This document shows positions 1 through 8,006 of a DNA stretch of 32,823 nt, in pieces. Location of the stretch: positions 1-32,823 of the forward strand of contig CALHWD010000014.1 of assembly GCA_938036825.1 (NCBI GenBank), in the 5' to 3' direction. How positions within the stretch are numbered: position 1 is the stretch's first letter; the number at the start of each line of letters is the position of its first letter. The notes beneath the pieces were generated by a model. The model saw only the letters and a program-made list of their open reading frames with translations. It did not search any database and was not told the DNA's origin. The stretch comes from an uncultured Candidatus Saccharibacteria bacterium (GTDB lineage: Bacteria > Patescibacteriota > Saccharimonadia > Saccharimonadales > Saccharimonadaceae). The translations under genes and the position numbers were made by a program.

Positions 1-1
1 C

Positions 2-286
2 ATGAGCGAACAAGTTAAACAAACGATAGCACTTTACAGTTATATTGACGAATCTCCTTACTTGTCTCAATCACAAGCCGAAGAAGCGAGAGAATACGCC
101 AGGGTCGGCGAGTGGGCAATTTCACTAGAGCACATATGTCTCTGCGTTGCCTCTAACTTATCTAAGCAAAACAAACACTTGTCAGAAACAGAAATTAAAA
201 CACTCGAAACTTTAGCTACCATTGTAGAAGAAGAGGAGGGGGAGGCGTTTCATCGTGACTACTTTGACTTTGTTGTAGGATGCTAA
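2..286 (+). CDS. Small acidic protein, possible MafI-like immunity protein
   Basis: This is a 94-residue acidic soluble protein with no membrane segment. The middle part, with EEAREYARVGEWAISLEHIC followed by a predicted helix containing LSETEIKTLETLA, resembles the MafI family of small immunity proteins, which neutralise polymorphic toxins. The resemblance is by eye only. The ATG lies at the second base of the window, so its promoter and any toxin partner upstream cannot be seen, and the true start could lie further upstream. A strong hairpin follows the stop by about 25 bases. Confidence 0.55.
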   Translation: MSEQVKQTIALYSYIDESPYLSQSQAEEAREYARVGEWAISLEHICLCVASNLSKQNKHLSETEIKTLETLATIVEEEEGEAFHRDYFDFVVGC

Positions 287-311
287 GTTGTAGCAAACAG
301 CATAGCTCAAG

Positions 312-342
312 AGAGCAGCTACTCATTCTAAGTAGCTGCTCT
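312..342 (+). terminator. Intrinsic terminator after the first gene
   Basis: A perfect 12-bp inverted repeat (AGAGCAGCTACT / AGTAGCTGCTCT) with a 7-nt loop is followed by ATTTATAA. The stem is long and the tail only moderately T-rich. It sits 26 bases after the stop of the first gene and before the promoter of the next gene. Confidence 0.7.
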
Positions 343-369
343 ATTTATAAAATTTCTATAGCTGTCTGC

Positions 370-398
370 TTGACTCCACCTCCATATACTGATATATA
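370..398 (+). promoter_or_regulatory. Sigma70-like promoter for the 474 gene
   Basis: TTGACT (370-375), a 17-nt spacer and TATATA (393-398) form a near-consensus promoter. The predicted start is near 405, giving a leader of about 70 nt. AGGAG at 421-425 directly abuts an ATG (426) that opens a 12-codon reading frame ending at 464, just before the gene. The zero spacing makes its translation doubtful. Confidence 0.6.
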
Positions 399-473
399 TT
401 AATCTTTTGCGCCGACCCGCAGGAGATGGTACGTTTCCACCCAGAGCAGAGAAAAAGAAAGTAGCTGATCATC

Positions 474-1223
474 ATGATTGTCTGGCTATTCTCAGGGCTT
501 GCAGCAATCGTTGCAACTATTGTTGGACTCTTTATGGCTATAGGCCTTGTGTTAGAACAAGATGACGAGGAAAGTAATCAATCCACTACAATAGGATTCT
601 TTACAAAGGTCATTGCCACTATGCTTGTCCTCTACGGCATAGCAAATGCGGTGCTATATCCGATGTCCAGTTTTGATACCAAAACAAAGCGTGCCTCTGC
701 TACTATTGCACAGGTCACCTCCCACTACGGGCTTGAGTCGGATACTCAATATCCGCTTAAATTAGGCCAACGCTTTGCCGGTACGTCTGGCAGTATGGCA
801 GTGAACGGGAACTTCTTCTTCGTTCACGGCAGTGGTTCCTGGACGCCAGCTACCGCTATTTCTGTTGGCTTTGCATCGCAAGGCGAGAACTATATCTTAG
901 AAATTCCAACATCCAAGATAACGTTCGTTCAATCAAACGAAGCGAAGTCATCAGTCAGCATCCATATCGACTCAGATATTAATGCGGGCCACAATTACGT
1001 CATCAAAAGTGACTATAGTGCATGCCATGTGCGTGTCAGCTTCGGCTGGTGGTACTGCCACAAGACGCTCGAGAAGTCTTCTGTTAGCACCACAGATAGT
1101 GTAAGCCTACCTGAACTCATTCAGGAGGCCTTTACAGAGGGCCATGCTCGCGCTACCATAACCCTTTCTCCCGAGCAGTATCAGCTGCTCCTTACGGGCG
1201 GAAACCCCGCTCCGTCATCTTGA
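474..1223 (+). CDS. Membrane-anchored protein of unknown function
   Basis: This 249-residue protein has two hydrophobic segments near the N terminus (about residues 3-28 and 42-65) separated by a short acidic stretch (EQDDEESNQ). A soluble domain of about 180 residues follows, rich in beta-type alternation, Ser/Thr and Gly, with three cysteines around CHVRVSFGWWYCHK (near residue 190). The C-terminal domain is probably extracytoplasmic. I do not recognise the family. No good ribosome binding site precedes the chosen ATG, but later starts would delete the first membrane helix. Confidence 0.75.
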   Translation: MIVWLFSGLAAIVATIVGLFMAIGLVLEQDDEESNQSTTIGFFTKVIATMLVLYGIANAVLYPMSSFDTKTKRASATIAQVTSHYGLESDTQYPLKLGQRFAGTSGSMAVNGNFFFVHGSGSWTPATAISVGFASQGENYILEIPTSKITFVQSNEAKSSVSIHIDSDINAGHNYVIKSDYSACHVRVSFGWWYCHKTLEKSSVSTTDSVSLPELIQEAFTEGHARATITLSPEQYQLLLTGGNPAPSS

Positions 1224-1242
1224 TCTACCGTCGAGCCTCACA

Positions 1243-1278
1243 GTATGCGCTCCGCTAGGTCGGTGGCGGAGCGCATAC
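1243..1278 (+). terminator. GC-rich hairpin between the 474 gene and lepB
   Basis: A perfect 13-bp inverted repeat (GTATGCGCTCCGC / GCGGAGCGCATAC) with a 10-nt loop lies 20 bases after the 474 gene stop. The following sequence is only weakly T-rich, so termination is likely but not certain. Confidence 0.6.
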
Positions 1279-1312
1279 ATTGCAATTATTCCTCCCCTCC
1301 GCCCGCATTTAG

Positions 1313-1321
1313 TGATATAAT
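1313..1321 (+). promoter_or_regulatory. Extended -10 of the leaderless lepB promoter
   Basis: TGATATAAT is an extended -10 element. Only five bases separate it from the lepB ATG at 1327, so transcription should start at the start codon. No clear -35 is visible. Confidence 0.7.
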
Positions 1322-1326
1322 ACTTC

Positions 1327-1932
1327 ATGATGGAAGCAAGTTTTTTGACCCGCCACCCCAGGCTCAAGGATATCGGTGGCTTTGTAATTTTTGTGGTGTG
1401 CGTCATCGTTGGCACACTCCTTATCAATACCTTTGTATTTCGTAGCTTTAGCGTGACTGGCCCAAGTATGGAGCAAACGCTCTACACAGGCGACCGGCTG
1501 ATTGTCAATCGCCTGCCCGTCACGATGGCACATTTGCAAAACAACTCATACACACCCAAACGGGGGCAGATCATCGTCTTTAAGAATCCGCTCTATAGCC
1601 CAGGCAGCGAGGATATGAACCTCGTCAAGCGCGTCATTGCCTTTGCGGGCGAGCGCGTCACCGTCAAGGATGGGACGCTGACCGTCTATAACAAAGAACA
1701 TCCTCAGGGCTTTCACCCAGACGACAGCTGGGATGGCCCTGGCTCTCCCACCAGTGGCGACACAGAGGTAACGGTGCCCGAAGGATCGATTTTTGTGGCA
1801 GGCGACCACCGCCAGGGCAGCTACTCGCTCGACTCACGCAATGGCCTCGGCACCGTGCCACTCTACGACGTGATTGGCCCCGTTAGCCTGCGCCTCTGGC
1901 CACTGACGAAAGTTCAAGGGTTTCAGATATAA
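1327..1932 (+). CDS. lepB: Signal peptidase I
   Basis: Type I signal peptidase (family S26), which cleaves signal peptides from secreted proteins at the outer face of the membrane. The 201-residue protein has one N-terminal membrane helix (about 17-37), then the catalytic Ser47 in GPSMEQTL and the general base Lys101 in LVKRVIAFAGERV. A late GDHRQ...DSRNGLG box closes the catalytic core. It is short, like Gram-positive and CPR enzymes, with a single anchor. The start is either of two adjacent ATGs (1327 or 1330). The first is five bases from an extended -10, so the message is predicted to be leaderless. The gene converges on parB. Confidence 0.95.
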   Translation: MMEASFLTRHPRLKDIGGFVIFVVCVIVGTLLINTFVFRSFSVTGPSMEQTLYTGDRLIVNRLPVTMAHLQNNSYTPKRGQIIVFKNPLYSPGSEDMNLVKRVIAFAGERVTVKDGTLTVYNKEHPQGFHPDDSWDGPGSPTSGDTEVTVPEGSIFVAGDHRQGSYSLDSRNGLGTVPLYDVIGPVSLRLWPLTKVQGFQI

Positions 1933-2163
1933 TATTACTAACTCATCTTGTTGCCTTTACTCTTGTATAGGAAATGGTTAGTTTAGTATTTAGATTTCCT
2001 CTTGTTCTTCGTTTGGTTTGAGCCCCATCATAGCCTAGCCAGCTACAAACTGAAACTGACTATTATCTCCAGACCTTTTCGTTCAGGATATGAATATTTT
2101 AGATATACATTCACTATTACAGAGAACTTGTATTGCATTCATCAGCAGTCTTTGACCATAATA

Positions 2164-2193
2164 GATAAACCTTCTGCTCTAAGAAGGTTTATC
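2164..2193. terminator. Bidirectional terminator between lepB and parB
   Basis: A perfect 12-bp inverted repeat (GATAAACCTTCT / AGAAGGTTTATC) with a 6-nt loop lies 18 bases beyond the parB stop, in the gap between the two converging genes. AT-rich flanks on both sides suit termination from either direction. The rest of the lepB-parB gap (1933-2163) shows nothing recognisable. Confidence 0.7.
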
Positions 2194-2211
2194 ATATACT
2201 ACTTTATCTTA

Positions 2212-3126
2212 TTACTCCTCGTCCCGCGTATGCTCAAGCAGGCCAATAATCCGCTCGAAGTCATCGTCGCTAGTGAAGCGGATAACGATCTGCCCTGCCC
2301 CACGGCGATTGCCACGGATCTGGACTGGCGCACTCAGCTGCTGCTCAAAGCGCTGGCTGGCAGCCGTATACTGTGGTGGTGGCGCTGGGCGCTGGGCCTT
2401 GGTGGTCTTTTGAGCAGAGTCACTTGCCTCGGTGCGCTTGAGAATAGCGAGGTACTGCTCGATCCGCCGCGCACTCCACTCTTCTTGAATAATCTTCGGC
2501 AAAATATCGGCAATTTGCGCTTCATCCAGGCTAATCAGCGGCCGGACTTGCCCCTCGCTCAGCTTGCCATCGACTACTGCTTGGCGCACTACCTCGGGCA
2601 GGCGCAAGAGACGCAGCGTATTGCTCACCGCACTGGGCGACTTACCGCCAACGCGCTGGCCGATTTGCTCAAGCGTGAGGTTGAATTGATCGCGCAGCTT
2701 GAGATACGCTGTGGCGGTCTCGATAGCATTGAGGTTTTGGCGTTGGATATTTTCGATGAGAGAGAGCTCGAGCTTGTGCTGATCAGACAGCGTGCGCACC
2801 AGTGCCGGGATCTTCTCCAGCCCCGCCTTGGTAGCAGCCCGGTAACGCCGCTCACCAGCCACAATGACATATTTGCCTTTGTTGTCAGGGGTGACGACGA
2901 TGGGTTGCAATACGCCGTGGACACGGATGGACTCAGCGAGTTCATCGAGCAGCGTTTCGTCAAACACCCGACGCGGCTGAGTAGGGTCAGGCATAATTTC
3001 TGCAAGCTTTATCTGACGCAGGTCACTAATCCGATCATCTTGGTCGGCGGTTGGGTCGAACGATTCGTCCAGCAGCTCCGCTGGAATCAGCGAATCAAAC
3101 CCCCGCCCTAAACCTCGTTTTGCCAT
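2212..3126 (-). CDS. parB: ParB/Spo0J chromosome partition protein
   Basis: DNA-binding CTP-dependent clamp that loads at parS sites and works with ParA in chromosome segregation. The 304-residue protein starts with the typical MAKRGLGRGFDSLIP. It continues with the ParB/Srx N-terminal domain (about 37-125) containing GERRYRA and ENIQRQNLNAIE, then the helix-turn-helix (about 140-170, LEQIGQRVGGKSPSAVSNTL). A Pro/Lys-rich linker leads to a C-terminal dimerisation domain. Its start codon directly abuts the parA stop, so the two are cotranscribed and probably translationally coupled. I could not find a canonical parS palindrome in the window. Confidence 0.96.
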   Translation of the reverse strand: MAKRGLGRGFDSLIPAELLDESFDPTADQDDRISDLRQIKLAEIMPDPTQPRRVFDETLLDELAESIRVHGVLQPIVVTPDNKGKYVIVAGERRYRAATKAGLEKIPALVRTLSDQHKLELSLIENIQRQNLNAIETATAYLKLRDQFNLTLEQIGQRVGGKSPSAVSNTLRLLRLPEVVRQAVVDGKLSEGQVRPLISLDEAQIADILPKIIQEEWSARRIEQYLAILKRTEASDSAQKTTKAQRPAPPPQYTAASQRFEQQLSAPVQIRGNRRGAGQIVIRFTSDDDFERIIGLLEHTRDEE

Positions 3127-3891
3127 CTATACCCCCGTTCGTTCGATTATTTCTTTCGTCACGGCTTTGTACGCCCGTGCGCCTCGACTAAAGCGATCAT
3201 ATGCCCCAATCGGCGCACCATGGCTCGGAGCCTCAGCCAGGCGAACATTGCGCGGGATAGACTCCGCAAACACCTTTGCTGGAAAATGCTTCGCAATCTC
3301 AGCCAAGACCTGGCTCGAGAGCGATGTGCGACCATCTACCATGGTAGGTAGTACCCCAATAAGATCAAGTGTTGGATTCATATTTTTGCGCACCAGCTTC
3401 ATTGTCTCGAGCAGCTGCCCGAGCCCTTCCAACGCATAGAATTCCGCCTGGACTGGCAATAGCACATAGCGTGCTGCAATGAGCCCATTGACAGTAAGAA
3501 GGCTGAGGCTTGGTGGGCTATCAATAATGATATAGTCGTAGCCAGTTAGTTCATCAATCGCCCCTTTGAGACGGCTAAAGCGGTGCTGCGCCTTGGCCAG
3601 TTCCACCTCGGCATTGGCCAGCTGCGGCAGGGCGGGCGCAATGAAGAGATTCTTGTGCTCGGTGGGCTGGATGATATCGGCAAGCTTCTTCTCGCTCTTG
3701 ACGACCTCTGTCATGGTAGCATCGAGCAGCTGCTTATCAATGCCAAGGCCGCTTGTGGCATTGCCCTGCGGGTCGAAATCGACGACGAGGGTTTTCTTGC
3801 CAGCCTTTGCCAAATAGTAGGCAACATTAATCGCCGTTGTCGTTTTACCAACACCACCTTTTTGATTTGTTACACAAATTACTGCCGTCAT
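3127..3891 (-). CDS. parA: ParA/Soj chromosome partition ATPase
   Basis: Deviant-Walker ATPase that forms nucleoid-bound ATP dimers and drives segregation of ParB-parS complexes. The 254-residue protein carries the deviant Walker A KGGVGKTTTAIN (Lys11 to Asn), Walker A' VVDFDPQGNATSGLG and Walker B DYIIIDSPPSLSLLT. Length and motifs match chromosomal Soj proteins without an N-terminal HTH domain. First gene of the parA-parB operon. An extended -10 lies 26 bases upstream, leaving a leader of roughly 20 nt. Confidence 0.97.
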   Translation of the reverse strand: MTAVICVTNQKGGVGKTTTAINVAYYLAKAGKKTLVVDFDPQGNATSGLGIDKQLLDATMTEVVKSEKKLADIIQPTEHKNLFIAPALPQLANAEVELAKAQHRFSRLKGAIDELTGYDYIIIDSPPSLSLLTVNGLIAARYVLLPVQAEFYALEGLGQLLETMKLVRKNMNPTLDLIGVLPTMVDGRTSLSSQVLAEIAKHFPAKVFAESIPRNVRLAEAPSHGAPIGAYDRFSRGARAYKAVTKEIIERTGV

Positions 3892-4184
3892 GTCCCGTAT
3901 TTCCGTTTATCCTCTCCATTATAGCATAACCCACATTGGTTAGTGAGGCGAGGTAACAGAGTTATACACAGGATAAGAAGGCTTTTTCGCGTGATTACCT
4001 CTGTGGTGTTTACATTAGCTACCCAAGGCCTACCTCGCGCTACTTCACCATGCTACCCACTCGAGGGTTTTCTCAAGTCTGATCATATTATACCTTCATG
4101 TTGAGAAGAAAATTCGCTACACCCCTCACACTCCTCTAGGGTAAGGTAACGCAAAGTGGCCTAAGAGAAATTAGCGTTGCATAT
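3892..4184. other. AT-rich gap upstream of parA with one DnaA-box-like site
   Basis: No gene is visible here. Besides the parA promoter it holds TTATACACA (3962-3970), which matches the DnaA-box pattern TTATNCACA. It also holds a direct repeat TAACGCAAAG (4147-4156 and 4186-4195, the second overlapping the end of the downstream gene) and a TATAAT-like motif on the minus strand (4087-4092). parAB often lies near the replication origin, but one box and no dnaA or dnaN in the window are not enough to call oriC. Confidence 0.3.
3918..3926 (-). promoter_or_regulatory. Extended -10 of the parAB promoter
   Basis: On the minus strand TGCTATAAT ends 26 bases before the parA ATG. This is one of the few promoters here with room for a real leader. 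Confidence 0.55.
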
Positions 4185-7058
4185 CTAACGCAAAGCAAAG
4201 AAGGTTGGGTCATCAAGCTCATCGTGCGTGTGCGCTGAGGCTGCACTATCAGGCTGCTTAGCCAGCGGCACCGGGCCATCTAACTGAGTCTGCGTAGTAT
4301 GCGGCTGATGGTGTAAGAGCTGCGCCGGGATTGTGGTGCGTGGCTTGGCATGCTGAATGGAGAGAAGTGATGGATCGCGTGGCGCAGCTGACTTAGGCGT
4401 GGTGCTCGCTGGTTTTTTGCTTGAAGAAGGAGTGGCTGGCTTGGCAGCTTTACTGGGAGTAACAGGCTTCTTCATCTGCTTGCTAGATTGAGTACTTGAT
4501 TGCCCAGTAGTCGCCTGCTCATCGCGTGCTTCGCCATTGGCTGGCTTGCGTCGGCGACGCCGACGGCGCTTGGCTGTACCTTCACTCGTAGTGGTGGCTG
4601 ACGATGCCGCTGAAGTCCCCGTTTGACCTGCCAACGTTACACTCACCCCGGTACTGCCCGGGTGAATCCGCTCATTGATGGTATCCTCTACTGTTTGGCG
4701 CGACTGGCTATACAGCTCGCGGCTATGATCAATAATGCGCGACAAATGGCTCCGCTTGGCCTCGGGTAGATTAAGCGTAGTGGCACTAAAGGCTGGTGCC
4801 TTCTCACCATTAATCACCATGTTGATGATGAAGTTGCGATTATGCATCTGTGTGAGGTCGTTCTCCTCAAACTGCGGTTCAAATTGTTTGGCAAGAATCG
4901 GGCTGTCGTCTGGCGAGACGCGAAAGCTAATCATCGTCCCGACGTTGCCAAAGACCGCATCGCGCACCGTTGGCTCCATCTGCGAGATATATTGATTAGC
5001 CACGGTGAGGTTGAGTCCATACTTGCGTGCCTCACTCAGGATAGTGGCAAAGCTATCAGTTGCGAAGTTTTGGAACTCATCGACATAGAGATAAAATGGC
5101 CGCCGGTCATGAATATCGAGGATATCGCTCCGGCTCATCGCCGCTAGCTGGATCTTCGTAACCAAGAATGAACCAAGAATTCCCGCATTATCCTCGCCAA
5201 TCAACCCCTTCGACAAATTCACCACCAAGATCTTGCCCTCGTCCATAATCTGGCGAATATTAAATGACGAGTGCGCCTGACCAATGATATTGCGGATGAT
5301 GGGGTTCGCCGTAAAAGCCCCCACCTTATTGAGCACTGGCGCGATGGCCTCCGTTTGGAACTTCTCCGACCAGCTAGCAAACTCTACATTCCAGAACTGC
5401 CGCACCACCACATCGTTGCAGTAGCCGATCGTCTCTTTGCGGAATTTTTTATCCGTCAGCATGCGGGTGATATCAAGCATAGTAGGCTCGGGCCGATCGA
5501 GTAGTGCCAAAATAGTATAGCGCAAAATATATTCCAGCCGCGGCCCCCAGCTATCGCCAAACATCCGCTTGAGCACACCAATCACCTCTGATGAGATCGT
5601 CGACTTCTGCGCTGGATTGGTAACCTCTAGTGGATTAAAGCCAATCGGGTGCTCGACGTCTGCGGGGTTAAAATACACGACGTCATCTAGCCGCGCCTCA
5701 GGGATGAACTTCATATTCTCGATGGCAAAGTCGCCGTGCGGGTCAATAATGGCATAGCCTTGGTTATGATAAATATCACTCAAGGCAAAGAGCTCCAGCA
5801 GGCCACTCTTCCCTGCCCCCGTCTGGCCAATGATATAGACGTGGCGCGAGCGATCGCTCCGCAGCATACCAAACTGGTGGTTGATCCCGCGAAAGTTGGT
5901 CAAGCCAAAGGCCGAGATCTTCTCGTCGTCAGCTGCATGACCAGTGAGGACAGGTAGGCGATTTGGCGGTTCGGCGGTTTTGTTGCTTGCCCAAACGATA
6001 TTGGGCGTCTCGACATTGGTGTGCGGCAAGTGGAATACACTTGCCATCTCCTCAATATTGAGCAAAAAGCCGCGGTCAGCAAAGAGGCGCAGCTTATAGC
6101 GGTTGAGATCTTCCTTGCGGAAGCTGTCGTGGCTCATAGTGAAGCCGTTGAGGTTGGTGCTGTTGTATTGCTTGAAGGTGCCGATGATTGCCTGCATACG
6201 CAGCCGCGCGTCAGTGGTGCTATCGCCAAGGTATGCAACGCGAATCTTGACCTGGTAGCCCAGCTTGGCGGCCTTTTTTTCGGCTTCGGCAATGCGGGTT
6301 TTGTCACGATCAGAGAGCTCCGTTACCGTTGCCATATTGCCCTCGGGTGGTTGCCACAGCGCCATAAGGAACTGGCTAAACCACCGCGCCTTGGGGTGAA
6401 ATGCGTCGCCAAAGAGCCCACCACCGCGCACGCGCCTCACCCACGCATCGGATGCTTTGTGCCAGTCATCTGCCACAGGGCGTACTAAGATCTGAATCCA
6501 AATCTCGTCATCCGTATCCTCCAACTTGGCTAATGTGCCTGTAATGCCCGCCAGTGGATCAACCTCAAAGCTCTGAAAAGTCTTGATCGGCAAAAACTCA
6601 CTCTCTGCCAGCACAACCTCTGCTGTATAGACGACATTGTGCTGCTGCTCGTGCGCCGTATAGTCGGCTGTGGCGGTGCGGATTTGCACCGTGGGATACT
6701 GCGAATAAATCTGACTCTCAACGAAGTTACGCAGTGCACGCGGCGTCCAGACATAAAACTGAATCTGTCCACCGACTGACGCAATCTCAAAGCTGAGATG
6801 TTCTTGGTAGCCATCATTAATTTTGAGCTCACGCGCATCACGCAAAATACCATGGAGGCTGGCAAACATTTGCTCAGCTGCGAGCTCAGACTTGTCATTA
6901 GCACGGGGGATTTCGAGGATAAGCAGCTCGCTCTCGACCTCGCGCAGCACGTCAACCTGCCGGTTGTTGCGCCACGTCAAATAACCGAGGAGGACAACCA
7001 CTGGCACCCACACATACCACTGCAGAATAATCGTGAAAAACGTCGTAAAAAATGCCAT
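4185..7058 (-). CDS. VirB4/TraG-like type IV secretion ATPase with basic C-terminal tail
   Basis: This large ATPase (957 residues) is of the kind annotated as type IV secretion DNA-binding, TraM-recognition or DUF87 protein in CPR genomes. It probably powers DNA uptake, pilus function or transfer. One membrane helix lies at about residues 5-28, followed by a conserved non-catalytic domain (about 40-380). The ATPase core has Walker A GQTGAGKS (411-418) and Walker B LYVDEFQNFA (Asp660, Glu661). The last 170 residues are low-complexity, Ser/Thr/Lys/Pro/Ala-rich, and include a run of seven arginines (KRRRRRRRKP). No other secretion genes adjoin it. The start is 14 bases after an extended -10 without a Shine-Dalgarno site. 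Confidence 0.85.
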   Translation of the reverse strand: MAFFTTFFTIILQWYVWVPVVVLLGYLTWRNNRQVDVLREVESELLILEIPRANDKSELAAEQMFASLHGILRDARELKINDGYQEHLSFEIASVGGQIQFYVWTPRALRNFVESQIYSQYPTVQIRTATADYTAHEQQHNVVYTAEVVLAESEFLPIKTFQSFEVDPLAGITGTLAKLEDTDDEIWIQILVRPVADDWHKASDAWVRRVRGGGLFGDAFHPKARWFSQFLMALWQPPEGNMATVTELSDRDKTRIAEAEKKAAKLGYQVKIRVAYLGDSTTDARLRMQAIIGTFKQYNSTNLNGFTMSHDSFRKEDLNRYKLRLFADRGFLLNIEEMASVFHLPHTNVETPNIVWASNKTAEPPNRLPVLTGHAADDEKISAFGLTNFRGINHQFGMLRSDRSRHVYIIGQTGAGKSGLLELFALSDIYHNQGYAIIDPHGDFAIENMKFIPEARLDDVVYFNPADVEHPIGFNPLEVTNPAQKSTISSEVIGVLKRMFGDSWGPRLEYILRYTILALLDRPEPTMLDITRMLTDKKFRKETIGYCNDVVVRQFWNVEFASWSEKFQTEAIAPVLNKVGAFTANPIIRNIIGQAHSSFNIRQIMDEGKILVVNLSKGLIGEDNAGILGSFLVTKIQLAAMSRSDILDIHDRRPFYLYVDEFQNFATDSFATILSEARKYGLNLTVANQYISQMEPTVRDAVFGNVGTMISFRVSPDDSPILAKQFEPQFEENDLTQMHNRNFIINMVINGEKAPAFSATTLNLPEAKRSHLSRIIDHSRELYSQSRQTVEDTINERIHPGSTGVSVTLAGQTGTSAASSATTTSEGTAKRRRRRRRKPANGEARDEQATTGQSSTQSSKQMKKPVTPSKAAKPATPSSSKKPASTTPKSAAPRDPSLLSIQHAKPRTTIPAQLLHHQPHTTQTQLDGPVPLAKQPDSAASAHTHDELDDPTFFALR

Positions 7059-7072
7059 AATGACGCGCTTTG

Positions 7073-7081
7073 ATTATAGCA
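7073..7081 (-). promoter_or_regulatory. Extended -10 of the VirB4/TraG-like gene
   Basis: Minus-strand TGCTATAAT lies 14 bases before the ATG at 7058, predicting a leader of only about seven bases with no ribosome binding site. Confidence 0.6.
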
Positions 7082-7307
7082 TGGGACATGTGTTTTGACA
7101 AGGTATGTACGTAATTTGTTCAATAGATTTGCTGAGACGGCGAGAATTGACTCTTTGGTTACACAGCCACTGGACTTATGACGCCTCATAGCTGCTTTGG
7201 TATACAGAGCAGCAACTATATCTTATACCTCATCAGATAGCCGAGCTATTGGATGAATAGAGAGCAACGACACTTTGACATTTTGGAATTTAGCAATTGC
7301 CCTATTG

Positions 7308-7655
7308 CTACAAATTCACCACACCCGTCTCGACCTGCTCAGCCACAAAGGCAGCACCCAGGACACGCTCAAGACTGGAGATCATCTCATTTTCAACTGG
7401 TTGGCAGGTTGTCATCGTCACGTACGCCAGACCGGTCTCGGGCCAGGTACGCGCCGCGATATGTGCTTCGGGCAAGAGAAGGGCCACACCAATGCCATAC
7501 GGTACATAGTCGTGGCTCACCGAGCGTACCGCTGAGAGCCCCGCTCGCCAGGCAATCTCGCGCAATGCTTGCTGCACAACAATCCGGCTATTGAGGCATA
7601 CTGCGCTCCCACCGGTGATTTTAAACGTCATTGTTTGCAGCTGCTCTGCTTTCAT
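7308..7655 (-). CDS. SpeD/AdoMet-decarboxylase-like protein lacking key catalytic residues
   Basis: The 115-residue protein has the length and pattern of bacterial S-adenosylmethionine decarboxylase (SpeD), a pyruvoyl enzyme that self-cleaves at Glu-Ser. The core reads PYGIGVALLLPEAHIAARTW followed by PETGLAYVTMTTC. It should be compared with the Thermotoga maritima type PYG...ESHLTIHTWPE...TC. Here the serine that becomes the pyruvoyl group is Ala64 (codon GCA) and the proton-donor His68 position is Arg69. The Ser55 position also appears to be Gly56. The Cys83 equivalent (Cys84) remains. Self-processing therefore should not occur, and a regulatory, binding or altered role is more likely than decarboxylation. 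No speE or other polyamine gene is adjacent. The message looks leaderless. Confidence 0.72.
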   Translation of the reverse strand: MKAEQLQTMTFKITGGSAVCLNSRIVVQQALREIAWRAGLSAVRSVSHDYVPYGIGVALLLPEAHIAARTWPETGLAYVTMTTCQPVENEMISSLERVLGAAFVAEQVETGVVNL

Positions 7656-7661
7656 GGAGAT

Positions 7662-7670
7662 ATTTTATCA
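7662..7670 (-). promoter_or_regulatory. Extended -10 of the SpeD-like gene
   Basis: Minus-strand TGATAAAAT ends six bases before the ATG at 7655, predicting a leaderless message. Confidence 0.55.
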
Positions 7671-7972
7671 TATTTGCAGCCGTTTCTGGGGAGAATCGTG
7701 GTGGAATAGCATTGTACTTTTGCTATATTATCTACTCGACTATCTCTGGTCGCACGAATAACACCCGCCTTTACACTCCACTATGGGGGTGCTGCCGGGA
7801 CAATGGCGAAGATGGCCACCAAACGCACACTTCAGAACCACCTTTAGCAGTAGCTCTTCCTCTATTACTTCATTTGGACAAAGTACAAAAGCTCACTGGT
7901 ATCAATAAGCATTTTGCGCTGGCTCTGGGAGATTGATGTTGGAGGAGATATTCTACTCCCCAAGCAGCAAAA

Positions 7973-8000
7973 TTGACGACTTATCCTAAGGTGATATACT
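7973..8000 (+). promoter_or_regulatory. Promoter of the leaderless 8007 gene
   Basis: TTGACG (7973-7978), a 16-nt spacer and the extended -10 TGATATACT (7992-8000) end six bases before the ATG at 8007. Confidence 0.75.
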
Positions 8001-8006
8001 AGCATT

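Larger units (their letters stand above)
7656..8006. other. Intergenic region with two divergent promoters
   Basis: This gap of about 350 bases holds the promoter of the SpeD-like gene at its left end and that of the 8007 gene at its right end. Between them I see no gene, RNA or strong repeat. Confidence 0.5.

Noticed and set aside
2002..3111. A 369-residue plus-strand frame
   Set aside because: It is the antisense of parB, which has full family motifs.
4521..4580. CRISPR or tandem repeat in the arginine-coding stretch
   Set aside because: The CGTCGGCGACGCCGACGG-like repetition is explained by consecutive arginine codons of the ATPase tail. No CRISPR array was seen in the window.
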